Numbered from the stretch's first letter, positions 35,056 through 44,820 are shown. The stretch: 64,000 nt of DNA from Luteimonas sp. ANT-B3E (GCA_001683895.1 LXQJ01000029.1:1-64000); one strand, 5' to 3'. Program-made: numbers and translations. Notes: generated by a model not told the origin, from the sequence alone.

Positions 35056-36192
35056 TCAACCGTCGCGCGCGACCACGCGGTTGCGGCCGGCGGCCTTGGC
35101 CTCTTTCAGACGGCGGTCGGCGGCGCCGAGCAGCGCCGACGTCGTAGCGCCATCCAGCGGCCATGCCGCCAGCCCGGCGCTGAAGGTCAGCAGGAACGCG
35201 GCGGCGCCACGCTCTGGCAGGAACGGCCTGGCAGCCATGTCGCGCCGCAGCCGGTCCAGCCGTTCCCAGGCGCTGCCGACCGGGCAGTGCAGCACCAGCA
35301 CGAACTCCTGCCCGCCGATCCGTGCCAGTACCTCGCGGCCATCGACCATCGCGCTCAGGTTCGCGGCCACGTGGCGCAGCGCGCGGTCACCGCCGGCATG
35401 CCCGAGGTCGGCGTTGATCCGCCCCAGCTGGTCGACGTCGAGCAGGGCCACGGTCAGCGAACCGCCATCGTTGCGCGTGGCGGCGAACACGTGCGGCATC
35501 CGCTGCAGCAGCCAGGCGCGGTTGGGCAGACCGGTCAGTCCGTCGTGCCCGGACAGCTCCACCAGCCGCTGCATGCGGTACACGATCGCGGCGGTGAGCA
35601 GCGTCGCCATCACCAGCAGGAGCAGCCGCTGGGCCTGCGCGGCCACGGAGGCGACCCCGTAGTCGGGCGAGACGAGCGCCTCGCCGGCCGGTGCCATCGC
35701 CAGCACCCACCACGCCAGTGCGCCGTACTGCGCGATCGCCAGCGCGCCGGCATACAGCGTCAGGCGGCCGTCGTTGCGCAGCGCGGTGACCAGGATCGCG
35801 AACAGGTACAGCGGCCAGACCACCAGGCTGTTGACGGCCGCCACCGGGTCGCCCTGGCCCAGCAGCGACAGCACCAGGCTGGTCAGGGTGACGTCGTAGG
35901 TTCCGGTGGCGAAGGCCAGCCAGCGATGGCGGCGGCGGCGCCGGGCAAGGGCCAGCCAGACCTGCGCCATCACGTTGGCGATCACCGCGCCCACGAGGCC
36001 TGCCAGCACCTCCCGGATCGAAGCGCCTGCCGCGGCGGCGATGAGCGGCAGCAGCAGCACCAGCGCGGACAGCAGGGCGCGGATCCGCGCGACCAGCAGC
36101 TCGCCGCCGGCGCCGGCCTCCAGCATCACCTCGTCGGGGCGCGCCAGCAGACGCGACGCCAACGACTCCCGCCCCCGTGTCGGTGACGCCAT
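35056..36192 (-). CDS. Membrane GGDEF-domain protein with a GGQEF site
   Basis: Protein of 378 aa with about six transmembrane helices (residues ~35-205) and a C-terminal GGDEF domain starting GHDGLTGLPNRAWLLQRM. The active-site loop reads ARIGGQEFVLVL, so the first acidic residue of GG(D/E)EF is Gln. That residue normally binds metal and GTP, so cyclase activity may be weak or lost and the protein may be a sensor or effector. The inhibitory-site RxxD is not obvious. The ATG at 36192 is chosen. It is divergent from the heme-uptake genes. Confidence 0.88.
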   Translation of the reverse strand: MASPTRGRESLASRLLARPDEVMLEAGAGGELLVARIRALLSALVLLLPLIAAAAGASIREVLAGLVGAVIANVMAQVWLALARRRRRHRWLAFATGTYDVTLTSLVLSLLGQGDPVAAVNSLVVWPLYLFAILVTALRNDGRLTLYAGALAIAQYGALAWWVLAMAPAGEALVSPDYGVASVAAQAQRLLLLVMATLLTAAIVYRMQRLVELSGHDGLTGLPNRAWLLQRMPHVFAATRNDGGSLTVALLDVDQLGRINADLGHAGGDRALRHVAANLSAMVDGREVLARIGGQEFVLVLHCPVGSAWERLDRLRRDMAARPFLPERGAAAFLLTFSAGLAAWPLDGATTSALLGAADRRLKEAKAAGRNRVVARDG

Positions 36193-36285
36193 GCGCGGTT
36201 CCCCGGTGCGAGGCGGAAGCATAGCCCGCGACGGGCGGACGCCGCTGCGCCAGCCCATGGCGATCAAAAAAAAAAGGGAAGTCGC

Positions 36286-36317
36286 TTGACATGAAGATGA
36301 GAATGATTAGCATTCAC
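36286..36317 (+). promoter_or_regulatory. Fur-box promoter of the heme uptake genes
   Basis: A consensus -35 TTGACA (36286-36291) is followed by GAGAATGATTAGCATTCAC (36299-36317), which matches most positions of the 19-bp Fur box. A run of ten A residues at 36266-36275 could serve as an UP element. Iron-bound Fur would block the promoter 26 bases before hemP. Confidence 0.85.
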
Positions 36318-36342
36318 GTTTCGTCCACCCGGAGTCCGTGCC

Positions 36343-36543
36343 ATGTTCGCCAGTCGCACGAGTGGTCCCAACGCCCCATCCCGCACGTCGCGGTCAGCGA
36401 CCCTGTCCGATGTGGCGCCCCCCGTGGAGACGGTCGACAGCCTGCGGCTGCTGCACGGGCACCGCGAACTGCTCATCCGCCACGGCGACGAGGTCTACCG
36501 CCTGCGCCACACCCGCAACGATAAGCTGATCCTCACCAAGTAA
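36343..36543 (+). CDS. hemP: Hemin uptake protein HemP
   Basis: Small protein of 66 aa. The C-terminal VDSLRLLHGHRELLIRHGDEV then YRLRHTRNDKLILTK is the complete HemP domain, ending in the conserved KLILTK. The N-terminal ~25 residues are Ser/Thr-rich and variable. A GGAG lies at 36331-36334 before the ATG. It is first behind the Fur box and followed by a TonB-dependent receptor, as in other proteobacteria. HemP is required for, or regulates, heme receptor expression in some species. Confidence 0.93.
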   Translation: MFASRTSGPNAPSRTSRSATLSDVAPPVETVDSLRLLHGHRELLIRHGDEVYRLRHTRNDKLILTK

Positions 36544-36642
36544 GTTCCCGCGCGCGGCATGCCGCGCGTCCGCCCCACCCAGGCCGCAAGCCCACCGGAG
36601 CATTGCCGGACGCCAGCAAGCCTCGCATCCCTGCGAGCATCC

Positions 36643-38994
36643 ATGCGCCCGACCGTCCTGCCTCGACCCCGCAACCTGCGAGTCGCGATCGCCCTCGCCC
36701 TGCTGCTGTCGGCCATCGCCGGCGCGCAGGCGCGCCCTGCATCGCCCGATGTCGCCCCCGACACCGGCGCCGACGCCACGACAGGCACGGGCGCGGCGAC
36801 GATCGGCGAGCTCGCCCGGATCACGGTCACCGCTACGCGCATGGCGCGCGCCGTTGCCGACGTGCCGCACACCGTCGACGTCATCGACCGCGAGCGCATG
36901 GACACGCTGCTGGTGCGCGACCTCCGCGAGCTCTTCCGCTACGAGCCCGGCATCACCGTCAACGACAGCTTCGGCCGTTTCGGTATCGGCGACATCCGCA
37001 TCCGCGGCCTTGGCGGCAACCGCGTGCGGATCCAGACCGACGGCATCCCGGTGTCGGATGCATTCGCGATCGGCAGCTTCTCCAACGCCAACCGCAACCT
37101 CGTCGATCTCGACACCCTCAAGCGCGTGGAGGTGGTCCGTGGGCCGGCGAGCGCGCTATACGGCTCCGACGCGCTGGGCGGAGTTGTGGCGTTCATCACC
37201 AAGCAGCCGCAGGACTACCTCGCCGATGGGCAGTCGACATCCTTCAGCGCGAGGCTGGGCTACCAGGGCGATCGCCACGGCGTGTTCGCCGGGACGACGG
37301 CGGCGTTCGGTGGCGCACGCTGGTCGGGGTTGGTGGCCGCCGGACACCGTGAGGGCCGCGAGATCGAGAACCGCGGCACGGTGGGCGGCGTCGGCGCGAC
37401 GCGTACGCTGCCCAATCCGCAGGACAGTGACGGGCGCAGCGTGCTGGCCAAGCTGGTGTTCTCGACAGGGGCCCGCCAGCGCCTGCGGCTCACGGTCGAG
37501 GGCAATGAGGATCGCGTGCGCACCGACCTGCTTACCGCACGCGGGTTCCAGGCGCTGACCCGCGCGACCAACACGCTGGTGACCGGCGACGACCGGCAGA
37601 CGCGTGCCCGCGTGTCCTTCGCGCACGAGGTCGACGACATCGCGGCCCGGTTCGTCGACAGCGTCGACTGGCAACTCTACCGGCAGGACAGCGAGACCAC
37701 CCAGGACACACGCGAGCAGCGAACGCTGCCGGCACCAGCGCTGGCCGACATCCGTGAGCGCACCTTCAATTTCGACCAGCGCCTGCACGGGCTGCAGGCC
37801 AATGCGCGAACGTCCTTCACCGTCGGCACGGTGCGTCACGATGTCGCCTACGGCATCGAGCTGACGCACACCGACACCCGGCAGAAGCGCGACGGGCTGC
37901 GGAGCTTTCCGCTCACCAGGGTCACCACCCCGGTGCTGTCGCCCGATGTGTTCCCGGTGCGCGACTTCCCCAACAGCACCAACACGCAGGCAGGCCTCTA
38001 CCTGCAGGACGAGATCGCGTTCGGCGGCGGCGACGTCCGGTTGATCCCTGGCCTCCGCGTCGATCACTACCGGCTGGACCCGGAGGTTGACGCGATCTTC
38101 GCCGGCGACAATCCCGGCGTCGCGGCGATCGGCTTTACCGAGACCAACCTCTCACCGAAGCTTGGCGCGGTCTGGCACTTCGCGCCGCAGTGGTCGCTCT
38201 TCGGCGGCTACACGCGTGGTTTCCGCTCGCCTCCGTACAACGACGTCAACATCGGCTTCACCAACCTGCAGTTCGGGTACACGGCGATCGCGAACCCCGA
38301 CCTGCGGCCGGAGACCAGCGACGGTCTCGAAGCCGGGCTGCGCTTCGTCGGCGATGCCGTCTATGCCAGTGTCTCCGCCCACTACACGCGATACGACGAC
38401 TTCATCGAGTCGCTGCGCCAGGTCGGATTCGATCCAGCGCAGGGGCCCTTCGGCCTGGCCATCTTCCAGTCCCAGAACGTGCACTCGGCGCGCATCCACG
38501 GCATCGAGCTCAGGACGGGTGCCGACCTCGGGGTACTGGCGGACGCCTGGGAAGGCTGGTCACTGCGCTGCGCTGCTGCCTGGACGCGCGGCAAGGGCAG
38601 GGGGCCCGAGCAGGCGGACATCGGCGACGGGGCAATCGAAGAGCAGGTGCGCACGCGCGTGCTCGACAGCATCGATCCGCCGACCGCAGCGCTGGGCATC
38701 GCGTATGAACGCGCGCGATGGGGCATGGAGCTGGCGGGACGCTTTGCCGGCGGCAAGCGCGATGCGTCCTCCGACGCGGCCTATCGCCAGCCAGGGTATG
38801 GCGTGCTGGACCTCTACGCGCACTGGAGGTTCATGCCCGGCGCCAGGGTCGACGTCGGCGTGCGCAACCTGGCCGATCGCCGCTATTCCACGGCTGGCAG
38901 CGTGCCGCAGCTGCTGCCTGCGGCGTCGACGACGCTGGATCGCTACAGCGCACCGGGTCGCAACGTGGTCGCGAACGTGTCGTGGTCATGGTGA
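36643..38994 (+). CDS. TonB-dependent heme/hemoglobin receptor
   Basis: Outer-membrane receptor of 783 aa. A signal peptide ends near AGAQARP. A possible TonB box is ARITVTAT, and the plug domain follows (VDVIDRERMDTLLVRDLREL ... IRIRGLGGNRVRIQTDGIPV). A 22-strand barrel ends with NVSWSW, whose terminal aromatic residue is the outer-membrane insertion signal. The FRSPPYNDVNIGF region resembles the FRAP/NPNL segment of hemoglobin/transferrin/lactoferrin-type receptors. The ATG at 36643 gives a proper signal peptide. It lies behind hemP under the same Fur box. Confidence 0.92.
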   Translation: MRPTVLPRPRNLRVAIALALLLSAIAGAQARPASPDVAPDTGADATTGTGAATIGELARITVTATRMARAVADVPHTVDVIDRERMDTLLVRDLRELFRYEPGITVNDSFGRFGIGDIRIRGLGGNRVRIQTDGIPVSDAFAIGSFSNANRNLVDLDTLKRVEVVRGPASALYGSDALGGVVAFITKQPQDYLADGQSTSFSARLGYQGDRHGVFAGTTAAFGGARWSGLVAAGHREGREIENRGTVGGVGATRTLPNPQDSDGRSVLAKLVFSTGARQRLRLTVEGNEDRVRTDLLTARGFQALTRATNTLVTGDDRQTRARVSFAHEVDDIAARFVDSVDWQLYRQDSETTQDTREQRTLPAPALADIRERTFNFDQRLHGLQANARTSFTVGTVRHDVAYGIELTHTDTRQKRDGLRSFPLTRVTTPVLSPDVFPVRDFPNSTNTQAGLYLQDEIAFGGGDVRLIPGLRVDHYRLDPEVDAIFAGDNPGVAAIGFTETNLSPKLGAVWHFAPQWSLFGGYTRGFRSPPYNDVNIGFTNLQFGYTAIANPDLRPETSDGLEAGLRFVGDAVYASVSAHYTRYDDFIESLRQVGFDPAQGPFGLAIFQSQNVHSARIHGIELRTGADLGVLADAWEGWSLRCAAAWTRGKGRGPEQADIGDGAIEEQVRTRVLDSIDPPTAALGIAYERARWGMELAGRFAGGKRDASSDAAYRQPGYGVLDLYAHWRFMPGARVDVGVRNLADRRYSTAGSVPQLLPAASTTLDRYSAPGRNVVANVSWSW

Positions 38995-39168
38995 CCCGCG
39001 GCCGCCCGACGACCGCCAGCGACCGCGATCCCCCACGCCTCGCCGCGCATGCCGGCAACTGGATGCCGCCCCGACCCTGCAGGCGGTGGTTGTCGCGTTA
39101 GAACGCGCCGGCCGCTCGCGAGCCGCTTCCTCGCCTTTTCCCACCCGACCCATCACCGGAGTGCCCCG

Positions 39169-40161
39169 ATGAACCGCCATGCCATGCCGCTGTTCCTGAT
39201 GATGTTTCTCGCAGCTGGCGTCCACGCAGGAGACACCGTGCCTGTCCCGCCTGCCGACCCGACCGCGGATCGGCGCGCGATCCTGGCGATGCAGGGCGAG
39301 TACGCAGTCGACTTCGCCTTCGACGAAACCGTGCTGCTGCAGCCTGGCTACGAGCGCGCGTCCGCGATGCGAAGCGCCGCCAGCGAGACCGTGGTGGTGG
39401 TCGAAGACGGCGGCACCGGTTCCCGTCCCATGCGCATCGTGCTGCAGCACCTGCTGGTGGATCGCAGGAGCGGCCACGTCACCAAGCACTGGCGGCAGGA
39501 CTGGACGTACGAGGCGTCGGAACGGTTCGAGTTCACCGCCCACCAGACGTGGCGGATGGTGCCGATCGCGGCGGACACGACGCGTGGCGCATGGACCCAG
39601 TGCGTCTACGAGGTGTCGGACGCGCCGCGCTACTGCGGCACCGGCCGCTGGAACCACCGTTACGGCGTCGCCACCTGGACCAGCGACCGCACCTGGCGCC
39701 CGCTGCCGCGGCGGGAGTACACCAGGCGGGACGACTATAACGCGCTCAACGTCGAGAACCGGCACACCATCGTTCCCGGAGGATGGACGCACGAGCAGGA
39801 CAACACCAAGACCGTACGTGCCGACGACGGGTCGACGGTCCGCACCATCGCGCGCGAATCCGGCTTCAACGACTACCGCCGCGGTGGCGACACCGACTTT
39901 GCCCCCGCCTACGCCTACTGGGACGCGACGAAGATGTACTGGGTACGCGTGCGCGCCCGATGGCAGCGTGCATTCGCGACCCACGGCGGGGTGCAACTGA
40001 TGACACCGGTCGACGGGATGCCGATCGTCATGGCGACGTTCCAGCACGCCGACCGCGTCGTTGCCGGCGAGGAGGTGGGCGAAGACGAGATTACGCGCGT
40101 GTTTGACAGCTGGGTCGCCGCGCCGCCGGCGGTGCCCGTGGCTGCTGCGGCGGCACGCTGA
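39169..40161 (+). CDS. DUF6607-family secreted protein
   Basis: Protein of 330 aa with a signal peptide (MNRHAMPLFLMMFLAAGVHA, then GDTV). The body is rich in Trp, Tyr and Arg: HWRQDWTYEASERFEF, YCGTGRWNHRYGVATW and GWTHEQDNTKTVRADD. These match the DUF6607 family as I recall it, found after TonB heme receptors in xanthomonads. The function is unknown; the position suggests a periplasmic or surface part in heme uptake. It follows the receptor after 174 bases and may be co-transcribed. Confidence 0.75.
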   Translation: MNRHAMPLFLMMFLAAGVHAGDTVPVPPADPTADRRAILAMQGEYAVDFAFDETVLLQPGYERASAMRSAASETVVVVEDGGTGSRPMRIVLQHLLVDRRSGHVTKHWRQDWTYEASERFEFTAHQTWRMVPIAADTTRGAWTQCVYEVSDAPRYCGTGRWNHRYGVATWTSDRTWRPLPRREYTRRDDYNALNVENRHTIVPGGWTHEQDNTKTVRADDGSTVRTIARESGFNDYRRGGDTDFAPAYAYWDATKMYWVRVRARWQRAFATHGGVQLMTPVDGMPIVMATFQHADRVVAGEEVGEDEITRVFDSWVAAPPAVPVAAAAAR

Positions 40162-40262
40162 CGCCGGACCGATCCGCGCCTCGGAGTGGCGCGGCCTGGC
40201 TCCGGAATCCGCCGGTCGGGCGTGCCTATACTGCGGGCCACCGACGGGCTGGGGAGTACGAC

Positions 40263-41231
40263 ATGGGCAGCGGTACCTTCATTGCGGTGGTCCTGGCGAT
40301 CGCATTCGTGATGTTCTTCTTCAAGATGGTCCGCATCGTGCCGCAGGGGTTCGAGTGGACCGTCGAGCGCTTCGGCAAGTACACCCACACGCTGTCGCCA
40401 GGGCTGCACCTGCTGATCCCGGTGATGCAGGCCATCGGCCGCAAGGTCAACGTGATGGAGCAGGTGCTCGACGTGCCGTCACAGGACGTGATCACCAAGG
40501 ACAACGCGGTGGTGAAGGTCGACGGCGTGGTGTTCTTCCAGGTCCTGGATTCGGCCAAGGCCGCCTATGAGGTCTCCAACCTCGAGATCGCGAGCATCGC
40601 GCTGGTGCAGACCAACATCCGCACCGTGATCGGCTCGATGGACCTCGACGAATCGCTCAGCAACCGCGAGACCATCAACGCGCAGCTGCTCAACGTGGTC
40701 GATGCCGCGACCAATCCCTGGGGTATCAAGGTCACCCGCATCGAGATCCGCGACATCCAGCCGCCGCGGGACCTGATCGACTCGATGGCGCGCCAGATGA
40801 AGGCCGAGCGCGAGCGCCGCGCGGTGATCCTCGAAGCCGAGGGCCACCGCAGCTCCGCGATCCTGCGCGCCGAGGGCGAGAAGCAGGCGGCGATCCTGCA
40901 GGCCGAGGGCGAACGCGAAGCCGCGTACCGAGAGGCCGAGGCCCGCGAGCGCCTGGCGGAGGCCGAGGCCAAGGCCACCGAGATGGTGTCCAACGCGATC
41001 GCCGCCGGCGACGTGCAGGCGATCAACTACTTCATCGCGCAGAAATACGTCGAGGCATTCCGTGAGCTCGCCACCGCACCAAACGCCAAGTTCGTGATGA
41101 TGCCGATGGAGACGAGCGGGATCATCGGCTCGATCGCCGGCATCGCCGAACTGGGCAAAGAGGCGCTGTCCAAGCAGCAGGTAGCGACCCAGGCGCGCGT
41201 CAATCCGCCGTCCGCGCGACGGGACGCCTGA
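40263..41231 (+). CDS. qmcA: SPFH/stomatin-family membrane protein (QmcA-like)
   Basis: Protein of 322 aa. One N-terminal transmembrane helix (residues ~5-21) is followed by the SPFH/band-7 domain (VPQGFEWTVERFGKYTHTLSPG ... GVVFFQVLDSAKAAYEV). A long Ala/Glu/Arg-rich coiled coil (~175-245, MKAERERRAVILEAEG repeats) drives ring assembly. It pairs with the NfeD-like gene three bases downstream, the common QmcA-YbbJ arrangement in membrane quality control. Confidence 0.9.
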   Translation: MGSGTFIAVVLAIAFVMFFFKMVRIVPQGFEWTVERFGKYTHTLSPGLHLLIPVMQAIGRKVNVMEQVLDVPSQDVITKDNAVVKVDGVVFFQVLDSAKAAYEVSNLEIASIALVQTNIRTVIGSMDLDESLSNRETINAQLLNVVDAATNPWGIKVTRIEIRDIQPPRDLIDSMARQMKAERERRAVILEAEGHRSSAILRAEGEKQAAILQAEGEREAAYREAEARERLAEAEAKATEMVSNAIAAGDVQAINYFIAQKYVEAFRELATAPNAKFVMMPMETSGIIGSIAGIAELGKEALSKQQVATQARVNPPSARRDA

Positions 41232-41234
41232 GCC

Positions 41235-41669
41235 ATGCGCTGGGACGTGGTGGCCTGGGCGGCGATAGCGCTGGTGCTGATCGCGGCCGAGACCCTGGCA
41301 CCGGGGGCCTTCATGCTGTGGATGGGCTTTGCGGCCGCGGCGGTGTTCCTGATCGTGCTGGTGGTGCCGGGGCTGCCGCTGCTTGCCCAGGTGATCGCGT
41401 TCGTGCTGCTGAGTATGGTCGCTGTCCTGGCCTACCGCAGGTGGTTTCGTGGCCGCGAGCGCCCCAGCGACAGCCCGCTGCTCAACCGTCGCGCCGAGCA
41501 GATGCTCGGGCGCGTGGCGCCGCTCGACCAGTCCATCAACTCGGGCCGCGGCCGGATCAAGCTCGACGACGCGTACTGGGTCGTCGAGGGGCCGGACCTC
41601 GTTGCCGGCACGCCGGTGCGCGTGGTCGCGGTCGTCGGGATGACCCTGCGCGTCCGGGCTGCGGAATAA
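41235..41669 (+). CDS. NfeD-family membrane protein (YbbJ-like)
   Basis: Protein of 144 aa. Helices at about 5-22, 25-45 and 48-68 are followed by a C-terminal OB-fold (NRRAEQMLGRVAPLDQSINSG ... YWVVEGPDLVAGTPVRVVAV). This is the short NfeD type that partners SPFH proteins. It starts just after the qmcA stop, so the two are co-translated. Confidence 0.9.
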   Translation: MRWDVVAWAAIALVLIAAETLAPGAFMLWMGFAAAAVFLIVLVVPGLPLLAQVIAFVLLSMVAVLAYRRWFRGRERPSDSPLLNRRAEQMLGRVAPLDQSINSGRGRIKLDDAYWVVEGPDLVAGTPVRVVAVVGMTLRVRAAE

Positions 41670-41774
41670 CAGCCCGCGGAGCAGGACGCTGCGGCGCACG
41701 ACGCCTGCCGGCACGCGCCGTGGGCCCGCCGTGCCATCTGGGATAATCCCCGCCTCCGCACACGGGCCCCACCG

Positions 41775-42890
41775 ATGACCAAGCAGACGATCCTCAACGA
41801 CGCCCACCGCCGCGCCGGCGCGCGCATGGTCGACTTCGGCGGCTGGGACATGCCGCTCAACTACGGCTCGCAGATCGACGAGCACCATCAGGTGCGCCGC
41901 GATGCCGGGATGTTCGACGTTTCGCACATGACCGTCGTCGACCTGCATGGCGCGCAGGCGCGGGCGCTGCTGCACCGGCTGGTCGCGAACTCGGTCGACA
42001 AGCTGAAAAAACCGGGTCGCGCGCTGTACACCTGCATGCTCGATGCCGACGGCGGGGTGATCGACGACCTGATCGTCTACTACCTCGCCGGCGACCACTA
42101 CCGGATCGTCGTCAATGCCGCCACCCGAGACAAGGACATGGCATGGATCACCGCACAGGCCGCGCCATTCGCGGTCGAGGTGCGCGAGCGACGTGAGCTG
42201 GCGATGATCGCGGTGCAGGGCCCGACCGCCCGCGCGCGGGTCATCGGTCTGCTGGCCGACGGTGACCGCGAGCGGATCACAGCGTTGGCCAAGTTCGCTG
42301 CCGCCGACGCCGTCACCGCCGACGGCCACGCCCTGTTCGTCGCGCGCACGGGGTACACAGGAGAGGACGGCTTCGAGCTGATCGTGCCAGAGGCGGACGC
42401 GGTCGCGCTGTGGGAGGCGCTCCTCGCCGCCGGCGTCGTGCCGGCCGGGCTCGGCGCGCGGGACACGCTGCGGCTCGAAGCTGGGATGGCGCTGTACGGG
42501 CAGGACATGGACGAGTCGGTATCACCGTACGAGGCCGCGCTGGCGTGGACGGTGTCGCTGGACGGCGGGCGGGCGTTCAACGGTCGTGCCGCGCTCGAGC
42601 GCCAGAAGCGCGACGGCGCCCCGCGACAGATGGTGGGGCTGGTGATGGACGACAAGGGCGTCCTGCGCCACGGCCACAAGGTACTGACGCCGCTGGGCGA
42701 CGGCGAGATCCTGTCGGGGACGTTCTCGCCCACACTGGGGCGTGCGATCGCCTTCGCACGCGTGCCGATGGGCGATCTCGGCACCGGCGCCGACGCCGGC
42801 GTCCGGGTCGACATCCGCGGTCGCGAGGTGCCGGTGCGGGTGGTGAAGTTCCCGTTCGTGCGCGACGGCCAGCCGCAGGCCGGCATCTGA
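41775..42890 (+). CDS. gcvT: Glycine cleavage system T protein (aminomethyltransferase)
   Basis: THF-dependent enzyme that takes the aminomethyl group from lipoylated H protein to form methylene-THF and ammonia. It has 371 aa. It starts [20 protein letters not shown]. It contains [14 protein letters not shown], the THF-site region [36 protein letters not shown] and the C-terminal domain ending [22 protein letters not shown] at 41742-41747 is a plausible -10 box. The H-protein gene follows after 70 bases; the P protein is not in the window. Confidence 0.96.
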   Translation: MTKQTILNDAHRRAGARMVDFGGWDMPLNYGSQIDEHHQVRRDAGMFDVSHMTVVDLHGAQARALLHRLVANSVDKLKKPGRALYTCMLDADGGVIDDLIVYYLAGDHYRIVVNAATRDKDMAWITAQAAPFAVEVRERRELAMIAVQGPTARARVIGLLADGDRERITALAKFAAADAVTADGHALFVARTGYTGEDGFELIVPEADAVALWEALLAAGVVPAGLGARDTLRLEAGMALYGQDMDESVSPYEAALAWTVSLDGGRAFNGRAALERQKRDGAPRQMVGLVMDDKGVLRHGHKVLTPLGDGEILSGTFSPTLGRAIAFARVPMGDLGTGADAGVRVDIRGREVPVRVVKFPFVRDGQPQAGI

Positions 42891-42960
42891 TACGCGCGCG
42901 GCCGGCTTGGTTAGACTATCGCCCCAATCCCCTTGACAGCCGCACCCGGAGCCCCATCCC

Positions 42961-43356
42961 ATGAGCGAGATCCCAGGCGACCTGAAGTTCATGAAGTCCC
43001 ACGAGTGGGCCCGCGTCGAAGGCGACGGCAAGGTCACGGTGGGTATTTCCGACCACGCGCAGGGACTGCTGGGCGACCTCGTCTACGTCGACCTGCCCGA
43101 GGTTGGCGACCGCGCCGAGGCCGGTAACGCGTGCGCGGTAGTGGAATCGGTCAAGGCGGCGTCCGACGTCTATGCGCCGGTGTCGGGGACGATCACTGCG
43201 GTCAACGCCGCACTTGCCGACAAGCCCGAAACCATCAACGAGGATGCTTACGGCGACGGCTGGCTGTTCGTCGTGGAAATCGATGATCCGGAGCAGCTCA
43301 ACGAGCTGATCGATCCGGACGACTACGCGGAGCTGATCGAGGGCGACGACGACTGA
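42961..43356 (+). CDS. gcvH: Glycine cleavage system H protein
   Basis: Lipoyl carrier of 131 aa that shuttles the aminomethyl intermediate between P, T and L proteins. The lipoylated Lys65 sits in [34 protein letters not shown] at the start and [13 protein letters not shown] near the end are signatures. A terminator follows, closing the gcvT-gcvH unit. Confidence 0.96.
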   Translation: MSEIPGDLKFMKSHEWARVEGDGKVTVGISDHAQGLLGDLVYVDLPEVGDRAEAGNACAVVESVKAASDVYAPVSGTITAVNAALADKPETINEDAYGDGWLFVVEIDDPEQLNELIDPDDYAELIEGDDD

Positions 43357-43383
43357 TCCCGCTGCGGGTCGGTCCGTGGAAAG

Positions 43384-43410
43384 CGCAGCGGCGACGCTGC
43401 GTTTTTTTTT
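43384..43410 (+). terminator. Rho-independent terminator after gcvH
   Basis: CGCAGCG, a GCGA loop and CGCTGCG form a perfect 7-bp stem followed by nine T residues, 28 bases after the gcvH stop. Confidence 0.9.
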
Positions 43411-44195
43411 GTTCCGGGTCAGTCGCGGTTTGGCGACGGACGCTTCCTGCGCGCCTACATGCAGGTGCCGGGTGCGACAGAATCTTGCGCAGTTGCCAAC
43501 AATTGCCGCGGCGCGCCGACCATGATGGAACGATTCCGACCGGTTGCTGCACCGCCGCGGGAAGGGCAGCGACACCATGCCGCGGCGACGCCGTGCACAC
43601 GCCATGCGACTCGCGCGAGTGCGTGGCGTCGATGTGCGTTGTGTCTTTCGCTGCTGAAAACAAGCGCTTTCCGCTTCCGCCGCACCTGCGGCGTGCCTGC
43701 GCCGGCGCGATCGCAGGCGACCGCATCGCGCCGCGGCCGATGGATTACCCGCCCCGATCGTCATCGCGTGCGCCGACATCGATGCGACAGGGTGTTGACA
43801 GTGGAAAAAACGGTGATTAGGTTTCGCGACATCAGACGTGGCCACAGCAGCGAGTGAGTCGAACCCAGGCAGCGACACGCAACACACACCAGGACTCCGC
43901 CCGCGACGATTCACGGTGGACGCAGGGAGACGCTCCCCCGCGGAAAGCCGGCGCCATCTCCGACACGTCGCCTGCAGCGCCCGTCGAGGCGAGCACGAAC
44001 CTGTCGAACACTCCCCGAATGCAGTCTTCTGGATGTCTATTCCAGGTGGCAACGGTGCATGCCATGCCGGCATGCACGCGAAGAATCCGACCTGCGCGCG
44101 GTGCGCGCCGGCGGTTGATCGCGGGTCCGATACCCGCGGTGTAGTGCGTACTGGGCCGTTGTAACAGCTAGTCCACAGACGAGGAGAGCCATCAC
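43411..44195. other. 785-base region without a recognisable gene
   Basis: Lies between the gcvH terminator and the histone-like gene. Short frames exist on both strands, but none resembles a protein family or has a convincing start. TTGACA at 43795-43800 and TTAGGT at 43817-43822, 16 bases apart, are a possible promoter pointing at the histone-like gene. That would give a leader of nearly 370 bases, long enough for RNA-level control. No tRNA or known riboswitch was recognised. Confidence 0.4.
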
Positions 44196-44708
44196 ATGGC
44201 CACGAAGAAAGCGGCAAAGAAGAAGCCTGCCAAGAAGGCGGCGAAGAAATCGGTGCGTGCGTCGGCGAAGAAGGCCGCCCGCACCGTCAAGAAGGCGGTC
44301 CGCAAGGTCGCCAAGAAGGTGACCAGGAAGTCGCCGGCCCGCAAGGTCGCGAAGAAGAAGGTCGCCAAGAAGAAGGTCGCAAAGAAGTCGGCGAAGAAGG
44401 CCACCCGCAAGACCGCGAAGAAGACTGCCAAGAAGTCCACAAAGAAGACGGCCAAGAAGACCGCGAAGAAGACCGCCCGGAAGTCCACGAAGAAGACCGC
44501 CAAGAAGACCGCCAAGAAGACCGCAAAAAAAGCGACTCGCAAGACCGCGAAGAAGGCCACGAAGAAGGCCGGGGCACCGCGCGCGAAGAAGGCGGCCAAG
44601 AAGGCGCCGGCCAGGAAGGTTGCAAAAAAAAAGGCCGCTAGCCCGGCCCGTCGCGTGAAGAAGGCGCCGGCGGTGTCGATCCCGGCAGCGCCCGCACCCC
44701 TGATGTAA
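44196..44708 (+). CDS. Lysine-rich histone H1-like DNA-binding protein
   Basis: Protein of 170 aa made almost entirely of K/A/T/R repeats such as KKTAKKTAKK and KKVAKKKVAKK, with a short Ala/Pro tail ending SIPAAPAPLM. This resembles the C-terminal tail of eukaryotic H1 and bacterial AlgP/HctB-like proteins that coat and compact DNA. It has no globular domain. The gene's repeat units (AAGAAG-rich) are prone to slippage, so length may vary between strains. A GAGGAGAG at 44180-44187 serves as the ribosome site. A terminator follows. Confidence 0.88.
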   Translation: MATKKAAKKKPAKKAAKKSVRASAKKAARTVKKAVRKVAKKVTRKSPARKVAKKKVAKKKVAKKSAKKATRKTAKKTAKKSTKKTAKKTAKKTARKSTKKTAKKTAKKTAKKATRKTAKKATKKAGAPRAKKAAKKAPARKVAKKKAASPARRVKKAPAVSIPAAPAPLM

Positions 44709-44731
44709 TTCCCGCAACGCGCGTCACCAGG

Positions 44732-44772
44732 ACTCCTTCTCCGCGTGCCCAGGCGGAGAGGGGGTTTTTTTT
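44732..44772 (+). terminator. Terminator after the histone-like gene
   Basis: CCTTCTCCGC and GCGGAGAGG pair around a short loop, followed by eight T residues at 44765-44772. It lies between convergent genes and mainly serves the + strand. Confidence 0.82.
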
Positions 44773-44820
44773 ATCAGCCAGGCACGTCCGCCGTGCAGGC
44801 CGGCGAGGTAAAACCCCGCT

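Noticed and set aside
41670-41774. Glycine riboswitch before gcvT
   Set aside because: The gap is only 105 bases and lacks the conserved tandem aptamer blocks.
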